Source: Wolbachia sp.
Lineage (GTDB): Bacteria > Pseudomonadota > Alphaproteobacteria > Rickettsiales > Anaplasmataceae
Direction: 5' to 3'
DNA length: 35,043 nucleotides
Assembly: GCA_028803175.1 (NCBI GenBank)
Contig: JARBCG010000042.1
Span: 1-35,043, forward strand
How positions within the stretch are numbered: the stretch's first letter is position 1; each line of letters starts with the position of its first letter. The position numbers were made by a program, and so were the translations under genes. The notes beneath the pieces are model-generated. The model was given only the letters and a program-made list of their open reading frames with translations, was not told the origin of the DNA and ran no database searches. Below are positions 9,301 through 17,314 of the stretch, in pieces.

Positions 9301-9479
9301 AGTTTTTTACTTTTTACTTTCTCAATAACTTGTTTTGCAATATTATAGATCCTGCTTTTTGAATCAGTTGAGAGCTCTGCTTTTTCTACAAGATAACGTA
9401 TATAACTTTTTTCATCAGTACGATAAAATCCTTGTAAACGTTTTCTTAACTCATTAGGTTCTTGTATAGAGCTTATCAT
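6339..9479 (-). CDS. putA: Bifunctional proline dehydrogenase / L-glutamate-gamma-semialdehyde dehydrogenase
   Basis: Oxidises proline to P5C (FAD, electrons to quinone) and then to glutamate (NAD), supplying carbon and nitrogen from host proline. The 1046-aa protein has an N-terminal proline dehydrogenase TIM barrel (RLVKGAYWDSEIKR, FGTHNAYT, FQRLHGMAKDLYDY, RVYAPVGKH) and a C-terminal aldehyde dehydrogenase (SPWNFPLAIFLGQVSAALAA, GVAFTGSTHTA, AETGGLNAMIVDSSA, catalytic Cys834 in SAGQRCSALR, EVFGPILH, QPFGGRQLSGTGPKAGG). No ribbon-helix-helix DNA-binding domain precedes the barrel, and the C-terminal extension of long PutAs is absent, so this is a catalytic form without autorepressor function. 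A GGAG lies about 10 nt before the ATG. Confidence 0.96.
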   Translation of the reverse strand: MISSIQEPNELRKRLQGFYRTDEKSYIRYLVEKAELSTDSKSRIYNIAKQVIEKVKSKKLGIIDSFMNQYSLSNDEGIALMCLAESLLRIPDNYTVDELIKDKIANQEWKKHSGSSSSLFVNAATWGLIIGSSILRNNEEDLKFYNIISKLLKNLGEPTIRSAIKSAMSMLGKHFVVGETIEEALRYAKQDDNSKFLYSFDMLGEAAHTVEDAEEYLNSYMHSIKAIGESSEINDCFKSHGISIKLSALHPRYEFNQFDRVAEEILAKVLELCREAKKYNISLCIDAEETERLEMSLILFEQLRLEESLSGWEGLGLAVQAYQKRALSVLDFIEDVALRSKHKIMVRLVKGAYWDSEIKRTQELGLNDYSVFTRKSYTDVSYLVCAQKLLSKANNFYPCFGTHNAYTFASIMELADKNHPGFEFQRLHGMAKDLYDYAMSELATNVSCRVYAPVGKHSDLLPYLIRRLLENGANSSFVNQIHDPNIKTEELILDPLEKAISFNYEPHSAIPLPQNILGSERKNSLGMDISDSVVASQFANDIKNFSKKKWQVGSIIEGQSFFDDAKFTEVVNPAHLEHVVGEVSNATSEQALSALKVAHEAFPEWQNIPAEERAKHLEKAADLLEERMKELIYILIREAGKILSDAIAEMREAVDFLRYYAMIAKNKLSCWKKLPGPSGEDNFIFFEGRGVFLCISPWNFPLAIFLGQVSAALAAGNTVLAKPAEQTPIIACEAIKILHEAGIPKNVLHLIQGEGGYLGKILVPDNRIAGVAFTGSTHTAQIINKMLANRDGPIVPLIAETGGLNAMIVDSSAHLEQVTMDVLLSAFRSAGQRCSALRVLFIQEDIAERQIKMICGAAQELKIGDPVQLSTDIGPIIDKASMDMLTKHTKKMSEDKDSNLLSKVPMDTNSHNGYFFPPYVYEIQKISQLKQEVFGPILHIIRFNKSKLDEVINDINNTGYGLTFSLQSRIQNQIDLISKKISVGNVYINRNQIGAAVGMQPFGGRQLSGTGPKAGGPNYLQRFSTEKVVSVNTTAFGGNTTLMCLD

Positions 9480-9817
9480 ATATAATTATCTCCAAAAAAC
9501 ACTCTGACATCATACCCCAAAACAAAGTAAAATTACATTATAACTTTATGTAGAGCAAATTATTATTCATCAAAAAGTGACATCCAACTTATAGAAGATA
9601 ATTTTTAATTAAATTTAGTAATTTTCACTATACTAAAAAGCATACGATACGGCTAAATTAATTTAGATTTATAGGATTTTACCTTTCAAATTTCTAGCAC
9701 GCTTTGAAATAGTTTCAAAAGCAGCAAATGCTTGCCGCAATAGTCTCGTTCTTTGTGATAATTTACTAGAAGAAACTATGAGGATTTTAGCACTAAATTA
9801 GTATTATGTCAACAAGA
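9480..9817. other. Putative regulatory spacer between acnA and putA, with a short open stretch
   Basis: This gap of 338 nt holds no convincing gene. On the minus strand 9669-9797 stays open for 43 codons, ending TRLLRQAFAAFETISKRARN then LKGKIL and a stop, with a protein-like composition but no ATG or well-placed ribosome binding site. It may be the tail of a lost gene or chance. The rest is AT-rich and presumably contains the putA leader. Confidence 0.3.
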
Positions 9818-12427
9818 TCATTCAAGTATGTAATTTAACACTCCACCACTTTTTAGATATTCCACTTCAGTCAGTGTCTCAATACGGCATTTTAACTGAA
9901 TTATTTGCTCAGAATTATCGCTTTTCCTTATGAGACATTCCAGATTTGCATGAGGCATTATTTTTCCTTCTATGCTAACTATTTCACTACCGTCAAATAT
10001 TTTTCTAGTTATTCCACTTTGAAATACAAGCGGAAGAACACCCATACCAATCAAATTAGATCTATGTATACGTTCAAAGCTTTCTGCAATGACGGCCTTC
10101 ACTCCAAGCAATAAAGTACCCTTTGCTGCCCAATCTCTACTTGAACCTATTCCATATTCTTTTCCTGCCACAATAACTAGAGGCACGTTATTTTCCTTAT
10201 AACGCATTGCTGCGTCAAAGATTGACATAGTTTCTCCTGAAGGAATATGTTTCGTATAACATCCTTCAATATTAACCATTTCATTTTTTATTCTGATATT
10301 GGCAAAAGTTCCTCGCATCATTACGTTGTGATTGCCGCGACGAGATCCATAAGAATTGAAATTTTGAATCTCAATTCCAAGACTCTTTAAATAAATACCT
10401 GCAGGACTACTTGAAGCAATGTTACCAGCTGGAGAGATATGATCAGTAGTGATGCTATCACCAAGCATTGCTAATATTTGTGCATTTTTTATATTAATTA
10501 CATCATCTTCGTTATCTGTAAGCGATAAATTATCAAAATAAGGCGGATTTTGTATATAGCTGCTGCTTGTATCCCAATTATAGATTTCACTTTTTTCACA
10601 CTTTATCTTTTTCCAGTGTTCATCGCCAGAGAATACATCCTTATATTTTTCTATAAACATTTCACGTGTTACCATTTTGCTCACATAATCTTCGATCTCA
10701 TGATTTGTTGGCCATATATCCTTGAGATAAACATTATTTCCATTTTTGTCTTTACATATTGGGTCTTTAGTTAAGTCAATTTTCACAGTACCAGCAAGAG
10801 CATAAGCCACGACAAGTGGTGGAGATGCCAGATAGTTAGCTTTAACTAAAGGGTGAACTCTTCCCTCAAAATTACGATTACCAGATAAAACCGCTGCAAC
10901 AGTTAAATTTTTGTTTTTAATATCATCTTCTATATCTTTATTGAGTGGACCAGAATTTCCTATGCATGTGGTGCAACCATACCCAACCAAGTTAAAACCT
11001 AGAGAATTTAAATCCTCTTGTAGTCCAGATTTTTCAAGATACTCCGTTACAATTTTTGATCCTGGTGCAAGTGAGGTTTTAACCCAAAGCTTTGATTTTA
11101 ATCCAAGTTTTATCGCATTGCGTGCAACAAGACCTGCCGCCATCATTACACTCGGATTGGAAGTATTAGTACAACTCGTTATTGCTGCGATCACTACACT
11201 TCCATCTCGAAACTCAATTTCTAGTGGCAATTTTGTTTGCTCGTGCTCCTCAATTGAAAATGATGTATAGAAAGATTCTGTGACTTGCGATAGAGAAATC
11301 TTGTCTTGAGGTCTTTTAGGGCCAGCCATTACTGGCTCTACATTTGATAAATCAAGTTCTAATGTGTTAAAAAATACTAGATCATCATTAATACGCCACA
11401 ATCCTTGTTCTTTTGCATACACTTCAACTAGCTTTATTAATTCTTCTGATCTTCCAGTTAAATGTAAATAGTCTAGAGTTTTTTGATCAATAGGAAAGAA
11501 ACCGCAAGTTGCACCATACTCTGGAGCCATGTTTGCTATAGTGGCCCTGTCTGCCAAAGATAAAAAATCTAGCCCGTTACCATAAAATTCTACAAATTTG
11601 CCTACAACACCTTTTGTTCTTAAAATATTTGTAATTGTAAGTACTAAATCAGTAGCGGTAACTCCTTCAGAGAGTTTGCCTGTAAGCTTAAATCCTATTA
11701 CTTCTGGAATAACCATGCTAATTGATTGGTCGAGCATTACAGATTCAGCTTCTATTCCACCAACACCCCAGCCCAAGATTGATAAACCATTGGTCATCGT
11801 GGTGTGACTGTCAGTGCCAACTAGAGTGTCAGGGTATACAAAACCATTATTATTGCAAACAACTTGTGCTAAATATTCTAAATTCACTTGATGACAAATT
11901 CCTGTGCCAGGTGGTACTACTCTAAAATTTGTGAGAGATGCTTCCCCCCACTTTAAAAACTGGTACCTTTCTAAGTTTCTTTTTACTTCTAGTTCAACAT
12001 TCTTGCTGAAAGCGGAATTACTTCCATAACTATCCACCTGAACAGAGTGGTCAATCACAAGATCAACAGGAACTGAAGGATTGATATTACTTGGATTTCC
12101 TCCTTTTTTCTTCACATAGCTGCGCATTGAAGCTAAATCGACAAGAGCTGGCACCCCTGTAAAATCCTGCATCAATACTCTTGCTGGTTTATAACTGATT
12201 TCATGATTAGCATGTTTATTAACACAATTTGCTAGTATTTTGATATCATCTAATTTTACGTTAACTCCATCCTCATTACGCAATAAATTTTCAAATAAAA
12301 CCTTAAGTGAACAAGGTAATTTAGATATATCTACACCTAGGAATTTGCTAGCAGCACTTAAACTGAAGTAATTGTATGACTTTCCATCAATATTTAAGAT
12401 TGTTTTTGAATTTAAAGAATTATTCAT
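9818..12427 (-). CDS. acnA: Aconitate hydratase A
   Basis: 4Fe-4S enzyme isomerising citrate to isocitrate in the TCA cycle. The 869-aa protein follows the AcnA/IRP layout: DLVIDHSVQVD at 122-132, VVPPGTGICHQVNLEYLA near 170-187, VGTDSHTTMTNGL near 203-215, and cluster-ligand cysteines Cys419 (SCTNTSNP) and Cys485/Cys488 (GYGCTTCIGNSGPL). The C-terminal swivel domain has GSRRGNHNVMMRGTFAN and GKEYGIGSSRDWAAKG. Length matches the family. An AAGGTGAG sequence sits directly before the ATG. Together with putA it serves amino-acid-fuelled respiration. Confidence 0.96.
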   Translation of the reverse strand: MNNSLNSKTILNIDGKSYNYFSLSAASKFLGVDISKLPCSLKVLFENLLRNEDGVNVKLDDIKILANCVNKHANHEISYKPARVLMQDFTGVPALVDLASMRSYVKKKGGNPSNINPSVPVDLVIDHSVQVDSYGSNSAFSKNVELEVKRNLERYQFLKWGEASLTNFRVVPPGTGICHQVNLEYLAQVVCNNNGFVYPDTLVGTDSHTTMTNGLSILGWGVGGIEAESVMLDQSISMVIPEVIGFKLTGKLSEGVTATDLVLTITNILRTKGVVGKFVEFYGNGLDFLSLADRATIANMAPEYGATCGFFPIDQKTLDYLHLTGRSEELIKLVEVYAKEQGLWRINDDLVFFNTLELDLSNVEPVMAGPKRPQDKISLSQVTESFYTSFSIEEHEQTKLPLEIEFRDGSVVIAAITSCTNTSNPSVMMAAGLVARNAIKLGLKSKLWVKTSLAPGSKIVTEYLEKSGLQEDLNSLGFNLVGYGCTTCIGNSGPLNKDIEDDIKNKNLTVAAVLSGNRNFEGRVHPLVKANYLASPPLVVAYALAGTVKIDLTKDPICKDKNGNNVYLKDIWPTNHEIEDYVSKMVTREMFIEKYKDVFSGDEHWKKIKCEKSEIYNWDTSSSYIQNPPYFDNLSLTDNEDDVINIKNAQILAMLGDSITTDHISPAGNIASSSPAGIYLKSLGIEIQNFNSYGSRRGNHNVMMRGTFANIRIKNEMVNIEGCYTKHIPSGETMSIFDAAMRYKENNVPLVIVAGKEYGIGSSRDWAAKGTLLLGVKAVIAESFERIHRSNLIGMGVLPLVFQSGITRKIFDGSEIVSIEGKIMPHANLECLIRKSDNSEQIIQLKCRIETLTEVEYLKSGGVLNYILE

Positions 12428-12498
12428 CTCACCTTATGTTATATATACAGATATATTACAACATATTAGTTAAAATTAGAATTACTACCATTGCTTTT

Positions 12499-12987
12499 TT
12501 ACTGCCTACTCTGTTGTTCATACATAGTTTCGAAATCTATAGGATCTAGCATAAGAGGAGGAAATCCACTACTACTGGTAATTCTTGCAATTATTTCTCT
12601 TGCAAAAGGAAAAAGAAAAATAGGTGCATCAACAAATAACCATTTTTTTAGCTCTTCATCCAGTGTTTGAGAATTTTCCATTGAAAAAATACCACAGTAT
12701 TTTATTTCGCAAACAAAAGCTATATTCTCTTTACTATCGTTTGTTTGTGACGCAGTTTTTATTTTTTCTGTATCTTGTATTGTTGCCTTTATTTCTACAT
12801 GTAAAGTAATTTCATGAAAAGATTTCTCTTTAGATCCTCCTTCTTTTCCTTCTAATCTGACTGAATTTATGTTGACCATGACGTTGATATCAGGCGCTTT
12901 GTTCGAAGCAAGAAAAGGTGAATTTGGATTCTCAAATGATAAATCTTTAATATATTGACCATGGATTCTCATTTTTTGCTGTTGCAT
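12499..12987 (-). CDS. secB: Protein-export chaperone SecB
   Basis: Tetrameric cytoplasmic chaperone that holds preproteins unfolded and delivers them to SecA. The 162-aa protein shows the family signature toward the C-terminus: FVDAPIFLFPFAREIIARIT followed by GFPPLMLDPIDFETMY. The usual Cys-Pro before LLFPFAR is Ala-Pro here. An AGGAG ribosome binding site precedes the ATG by about 9 nt. Its location divergent from a Tim44-like gene followed by dnaQ is a conserved alphaproteobacterial arrangement, which supports the assignment. Confidence 0.93.
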   Translation of the reverse strand: MQQQKMRIHGQYIKDLSFENPNSPFLASNKAPDINVMVNINSVRLEGKEGGSKEKSFHEITLHVEIKATIQDTEKIKTASQTNDSKENIAFVCEIKYCGIFSMENSQTLDEELKKWLFVDAPIFLFPFAREIIARITSSSGFPPLMLDPIDFETMYEQQSRQ

Positions 12988-13161
12988 CTTTTTATATCTC
13001 CTTTATTCAGTTGAAATATTTAACATTTTCTTATATAATATATTCATTTATAAATGAATAGCAAATCCAATTACAAGTTGGTATTAAACAACCTTGCAAT
13101 TTCATTTTCATTAATAGTTAATAATGTTTAGATATTCTATACGCCAAGGAGTTGAGTTACT

Positions 13162-13842
13162 ATGATAGAGCTTGTAATATATGCTTTATTAGCAGCATTT
13201 ATTTTTTCACGTTTATATAATTCTTTAGGAAGGTCAACCAACCTCAATCTCACAAAACTAACTAGCATATTAGATATAAATAAAAGAGAAGAAGATGTAT
13301 TAGAAAATGTTGAAGATTATATCAACATTAATAGTGCTGACAAAAATTCAATAATATCTGCTCATGAACAGATATTGAAAAAAAACAAAGATTTCTCTGT
13401 TGCTCACTTCATGAAGGGTTCAAATATAGCTTTTGAATTAATCATACAATATTTCAATCAAGGAAATTTGACACAACTAAAACCTCTTCTTGATAAAGAT
13501 TTATACAATAATTTCACGGAGAAGATTAAACATCGAGAAGAGTTAGACGAAAATCATGAATCTACAATAGTTTCTATTTTTTCACAGAAGATTGAAGAAA
13601 TAAAATTAGTAAAAAATATAGTATTTATTGCAGTATCCTTCTTTTCAGAGCAAATTAATTTCATTAAAGATAGCTCAGGAAATATTATATCAGGCAGCAC
13701 GTCTACTATTAATAAAGTTGAGGATGTATGGCAATTTAAGAAGAACATTAATTCGTCAGATCCAAGCTGGTTACTTGTTTCTATTAACTATAAAAAGGCG
13801 GGCAATGATAAGGATTTAGCAACAAATAGCAAGTACAGTTAG
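13162..13842 (+). CDS. Tim44/TimA-family inner-membrane protein
   Basis: The 226-aa product starts with one hydrophobic helix (about residues 2-17, ELVIYALLAAFIFSRL) and continues as a soluble domain with the Tim44-like pattern: FMKGSNIAFELIIQYFNQGN near 93-112, LKPLLDKDLYNNFTEKI near 116-132, and a C-terminal beta-rich part ending in VEDVWQFKKN. Mitochondrial Tim44 tethers the import motor; bacterial relatives are membrane-anchored with a poorly defined role. AAGGAG lies 11 nt before the ATG. The gene diverges from secB and is followed 8 nt later by dnaQ, the usual alphaproteobacterial neighbourhood. Confidence 0.85.
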   Translation: MIELVIYALLAAFIFSRLYNSLGRSTNLNLTKLTSILDINKREEDVLENVEDYININSADKNSIISAHEQILKKNKDFSVAHFMKGSNIAFELIIQYFNQGNLTQLKPLLDKDLYNNFTEKIKHREELDENHESTIVSIFSQKIEEIKLVKNIVFIAVSFFSEQINFIKDSSGNIISGSTSTINKVEDVWQFKKNINSSDPSWLLVSINYKKAGNDKDLATNSKYS

Positions 13843-13850
13843 TCTTATTT

Positions 13851-14570
13851 GTGTGTTTGGTAATGCAAAATAAGCTACGTGAAATAGTACTTGATACCGA
13901 AACAACTGGTCTTGATACTAAATCGGGTCACCGCATTATTGAAATAGGGTGTGTGGAATTAATTAATCGTATCCAAACAGGTAATGTATTTCATCAATAT
14001 ATCAACCCAGAAAGAGATATACCTTATCACTCTTTTAAAATTCATGGAATTAGTGAAAATTTTGTAAGAGATAAACCACCATTTTCAGATATAGCGCTTG
14101 AATTTCTTGACTTCATATCTAATGATATTTTAGTAATTCATAACGCTGAATTCGATGTTAGGTTCCTTAATATGGAGTTGGAAAAGCTAAATGCCGAACT
14201 CATTTGTTCTGATAGGGTAATAGATACTCTACCTCTTGCAAGAAATAAATTTGCAGGATCGCCTGCTTCTTTAAATGCACTATGTAAGCGTTTTGACATA
14301 TCATTAGAAGATAGAGAATTGCACGGAGCATTGATAGATGCTCAATTGCTTGCAAAAGTATATGTTGAGCTGACAGGAGGATTACAAACTTTTTTGTTTA
14401 GTAGTGAAGAAGATCAAGAAGGTGGTGGAACATTTGTCCAGCATAAAACACATAATTTAACTCCTAGAGAACATCTTCCAAGTGATGATGAAGTTAATGC
14501 ACACAAAAAACTACTGGAACAGATCAACAATCCACTTTGGAAGGAATATATTGAACAAACTGATAAGTAA
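13851..14570 (+). CDS. dnaQ: DNA polymerase III epsilon subunit (3'-5' proofreading exonuclease)
   Basis: DEDDh exonuclease that proofreads for the replicative polymerase. ExoI is LDTETTGLD (residues 14-22), ExoII is HNAEFDVRFLNMEL near 97-110, and ExoIII is HGALIDAQLLAKVY near 162-175, giving a complete active site. The length of 239 aa is normal. The frame opens at a GTG (13851) 8 nt after the tim44-like stop, but the ATG at 13863 is also possible and would remove four residues. The start choice is unresolved because no strong ribosome binding site marks either. Confidence 0.95.
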   Translation: MCLVMQNKLREIVLDTETTGLDTKSGHRIIEIGCVELINRIQTGNVFHQYINPERDIPYHSFKIHGISENFVRDKPPFSDIALEFLDFISNDILVIHNAEFDVRFLNMELEKLNAELICSDRVIDTLPLARNKFAGSPASLNALCKRFDISLEDRELHGALIDAQLLAKVYVELTGGLQTFLFSSEEDQEGGGTFVQHKTHNLTPREHLPSDDEVNAHKKLLEQINNPLWKEYIEQTDK

Positions 14571-14603
14571 AGTTATAATACAATTTTATTTTAAGCATAT
14601 TTC

Positions 14604-15212
14604 ATGATAAAATTAGTAAGATTACTATCTAATATATTAATGGTATTGGCAATAGCTTTTGTAGGTTATTGTTACTTTACTGAAAAGGGTATCTTTGCTA
14701 CAACAGCAATCCATAGTGAAGAGGTAAAAATTGGTGGAGATTTTTCTTTAATGAACCAAGAAGGACAGATTATACATAGTAGTGACTTTAAGGATAAGTA
14801 TAAGCTAATTTTCTTTGGATTTTCTTCATGCAAACGCATTTGTCCTATGAATCTTGGAATTATTTCTGAAACGCTGGCAAAGTTGGATGAGAAAGCTAAT
14901 GACAAACTACGGACATTTTTTATCACAGTTGATCCTGAGCGCGATAGTGTGGAGAGACTTAAAGAATTCCAACAACAATTTGATAACAGGATACAAATGT
15001 TAACTGGGGATAAGAAGAAAATAGACGAAGTAATTTCAAAATACAGAGTTTACGTGAGCAATGTAGGTGGAGAAGAGGAAATTAATCATTCTTCGATTAT
15101 GTATCTAGTTGGTCCTGATGAAAAATATGTTACACACTTTGCAGCTGATCTAAACTCAGATGAAAGTCAATCTGATAAAATTTTAGCTTGGATAAAGAAA
15201 TATATAAACTAA
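14604..15212 (+). CDS. SCO1/SenC family copper chaperone for cytochrome c oxidase
   Basis: Membrane-anchored thioredoxin-fold protein that delivers copper to, or reduces, the CuA site of cytochrome oxidase. The 202-aa product has an N-terminal transmembrane anchor (about residues 7-24), the copper-binding CxxxC as Cys76 and Cys80 in SSCKRICPMN, TVDPERD at 109-115, and the third copper ligand His162 in NHSSIMYLVGP. The domain should face the periplasm. It sits 33 nt after dnaQ and 34 nt before murD, probably in one transcript, and relates functionally to ccmF and coq9 nearby. Confidence 0.93.
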   Translation: MIKLVRLLSNILMVLAIAFVGYCYFTEKGIFATTAIHSEEVKIGGDFSLMNQEGQIIHSSDFKDKYKLIFFGFSSCKRICPMNLGIISETLAKLDEKANDKLRTFFITVDPERDSVERLKEFQQQFDNRIQMLTGDKKKIDEVISKYRVYVSNVGGEEEINHSSIMYLVGPDEKYVTHFAADLNSDESQSDKILAWIKKYIN

Positions 15213-15246
15213 GTTTAGGCTTAGGACTGTTTTTAACTTATTTTTC

Positions 15247-16707
15247 ATGATTAAGCTAAATAAATACAAAAATCAAAACGTTGCGGTTCTTGGTCTTGGT
15301 AAAACTGGCTTATCCGCTATTAATGCCCTAATGAACAGTGGAGCAAAAGTATATGCATGGGATGATGATGAAGGACAGATTTTAAATGCAAAAGAAATAT
15401 ATAAAAAGTGTAATTTTATTCATCCGAAAGAATACAATTGGCAGGAGATAAATGCGTTAATTTTAAGCCCAGGAATATCATTCACATACCCAGAACCGCA
15501 TTGGATAGTGAAACTTACAAAAAGCTTTGAGTGCAAAATCAAATCAGATATTGAGTTATTTCTTGAAGCTAAAACTAGAAATCAGAAAGTAGTAGGCGTT
15601 ACAGGAACGAATGGTAAATCTACTACTACGTCACTAATAGGACACATATTAGAACTCGCAGGAAAAAGAGTAGGCATTGGAGGAAATTTAGGCAATCCTG
15701 TTTTAAACTTAAGTGAAAATGAAGAAATTTATGTAATTGAACTCTCCTCTTTTCAGTTAGAGCTACTCAACAGCACCTCTGTCGTTCCAGCGCTTGACGC
15801 TGGAATCAATGTTTCTTGCGATGAATTACAATATAAAACCACTCAGATAACAGAGGTAGATATTGTAGTATTATTAAATATCACACCAGATCACATAGAT
15901 AGGCATGGAAGTATGGAAAATTACATAGCAACTAAATTAAAGCTAATAAATGGTAGTAAAACAGCAGTGATAGGATGTGATAATAAAATTACTGCTGATA
16001 TATTTAATAATTTCACTGGAAGTAAAGTTTCAATATCTGGAAGACATTCAGTGAAGAATGGTATATCATTAATAGACAATAACTTGTTTGATTACGGGAA
16101 GTGTCTGCCAATAGATGATGCAAAAATAAATTTGATTTCCAATGCAGAAAACGTAGCATCTGCGTACGCGGTGTGTAAGTTACTCGAAGTAGATAGTAGC
16201 ACTATTATTAACGGAATTAGATCTTTTTCAGGGCTAAGGCATAGAAATGAACTGCTTGGTAAGATAAGAAATGTGTCATTTGTGAACGATAGCAAAGCAA
16301 CTAATGCTGAATCAAGTGAAAAAGCAATTTTGTCTTATGGGAATATATATTGGATTGTTGGTGGGAGAAGTAAGGAGGGTGGTATAACACAACTAAATGA
16401 GTATTTTTCCAGAATTAAAAAGGCATTTCTAATTGGAGAGTCAACCGGAAATTTTGCAAATATCATGAAAAATAAAGTGGATTTTGTGGAATGTAGTAAT
16501 CTGAAAAATGCATTTGAATTGGCTTGTGAGGAAGCCTTTGACCATAAAGAAGAAATAACAATATTGCTTTCTCCTGCCTGTGCTTCTCTTGATCAGTGGA
16601 AGAATTTTGCAGAACGTGGTGAAGCTTTCTGTAAAATGTTTAAAAATTTAAAAGATTCACTTACAATAGCACATACAACTTCAATAGAATATCAAAGTGG
16701 CAAGTAA
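15247..16707 (+). CDS. murD: UDP-N-acetylmuramoyl-L-alanine:D-glutamate ligase with an in-frame palindromic insert
   Basis: Adds D-glutamate to UDP-MurNAc-L-Ala in lipid II precursor synthesis. The 486-aa protein shows the P-loop VVGVTGTNGKSTTTS (115-129), ELSSFQLEL (165-173), LLNITPDHIDRHG (209-221), SGLRHRNE near 324-331 and NDSKATN near 344-350. Between ELSSFQLEL and LLNITPDH are about 23 more residues than the family usually has, roughly residues 176-204, encoded around 15770-15860 and containing the palindrome at 15785-15805. Reading frame is preserved on both sides and all catalytic motifs remain, so the gene is probably functional. The stop overlaps the start of coq9. Confidence 0.94.
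   Translation: MIKLNKYKNQNVAVLGLGKTGLSAINALMNSGAKVYAWDDDEGQILNAKEIYKKCNFIHPKEYNWQEINALILSPGISFTYPEPHWIVKLTKSFECKIKSDIELFLEAKTRNQKVVGVTGTNGKSTTTSLIGHILELAGKRVGIGGNLGNPVLNLSENEEIYVIELSSFQLELLNSTSVVPALDAGINVSCDELQYKTTQITEVDIVVLLNITPDHIDRHGSMENYIATKLKLINGSKTAVIGCDNKITADIFNNFTGSKVSISGRHSVKNGISLIDNNLFDYGKCLPIDDAKINLISNAENVASAYAVCKLLEVDSSTIINGIRSFSGLRHRNELLGKIRNVSFVNDSKATNAESSEKAILSYGNIYWIVGGRSKEGGITQLNEYFSRIKKAFLIGESTGNFANIMKNKVDFVECSNLKNAFELACEEAFDHKEEITILLSPACASLDQWKNFAERGEAFCKMFKNLKDSLTIAHTTSIEYQSGK
15785..15805. repeat. Palindromic element inside murD
   Basis: TTCCAGCG, a 5-nt loop CTTGA, then CGCTGGAA: perfect 8-bp arms. This resembles the core of the small palindromic repeats known from Wolbachia genomes (ATTCCAGCGC...GCGCTGGAAT type). 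Here it is translated in frame as part of an extra loop in MurD. Confidence 0.75.
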
Positions 16708-17299
16708 CGAAATAAAACTAATAATAGATGAATTAATTAAAGCTATACCGTTTGAAGGGGTAAGCGATAAAACATTATTAAAGGTATGTACAGATCTTAA
16801 TTTAGCTAATAGCTTTTGTAAATTTCAAAATGGAATATATAGTGCTTTGGAATACATAGCAGAAGATTTAAATGACTCAATGGAAGCAGAGCTACAGAAC
16901 TCTAACTTAGAAGACATGAAGATACGTGAGCGAATAAAATTGGCAGTTCAAGTGCGTCTTTCAAATTATGCTAAGTTGCCTAACTACAGAGAATTTTTAA
17001 AGAGTATTTTATCATTCTCCATGTGGCCAAGAAATACATACTTTTCCAGTAAACTTTTATGTAAGACTGTTAACGCAATTTGGTATGGTATTAATGACCA
17101 ATCAACAGACTTTAATTACTACACAAAACGAGCGATATTAGCGGGAGTATATTTAAGTACAATGTTTTTCTTCATTAATGATTATTCAGAAGATTTTACC
17201 GATACATTATCGTTTCTTGACATACGTATTAACAATGTAATGACATTTCAAAAATTCAAAGCTCGTCTTAAAAAGATAATAAATTTGTACGTAATATAG
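16697..17299 (+). CDS. COQ9 family ubiquinone-biosynthesis protein
   Basis: The 200-aa product carries the COQ9 signature: SMWPRNTYFSSKLLCKTVNA near 108-127, WYGINDQSTDFNYYTKR at 129-145, then VYLSTMFFFINDYSEDFTDT (151-170) and LSFLDIRINNV. COQ9 proteins bind lipids and support the hydroxylation steps of ubiquinone synthesis at the membrane. The start is a GTG at 16697, 11 nt inside the end of murD, implying translational coupling. Ubiquinone is the electron acceptor for PyrD and PutA encoded in the same window. Confidence 0.88.
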   Translation: MASNEIKLIIDELIKAIPFEGVSDKTLLKVCTDLNLANSFCKFQNGIYSALEYIAEDLNDSMEAELQNSNLEDMKIRERIKLAVQVRLSNYAKLPNYREFLKSILSFSMWPRNTYFSSKLLCKTVNAIWYGINDQSTDFNYYTKRAILAGVYLSTMFFFINDYSEDFTDTLSFLDIRINNVMTFQKFKARLKKIINLYVI

Positions 17300-17314
17300 A
17301 GTTGTGCAACAGAT

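Noticed and set aside
10911..11270. 119-aa plus-strand open frame opposite acnA.
   Set aside because: It is antisense to well-conserved acnA codons and has no family resemblance; a shadow of the real gene. The same applies to open frames opposite putA, ccmF, pyrC, pdxH and tsf.
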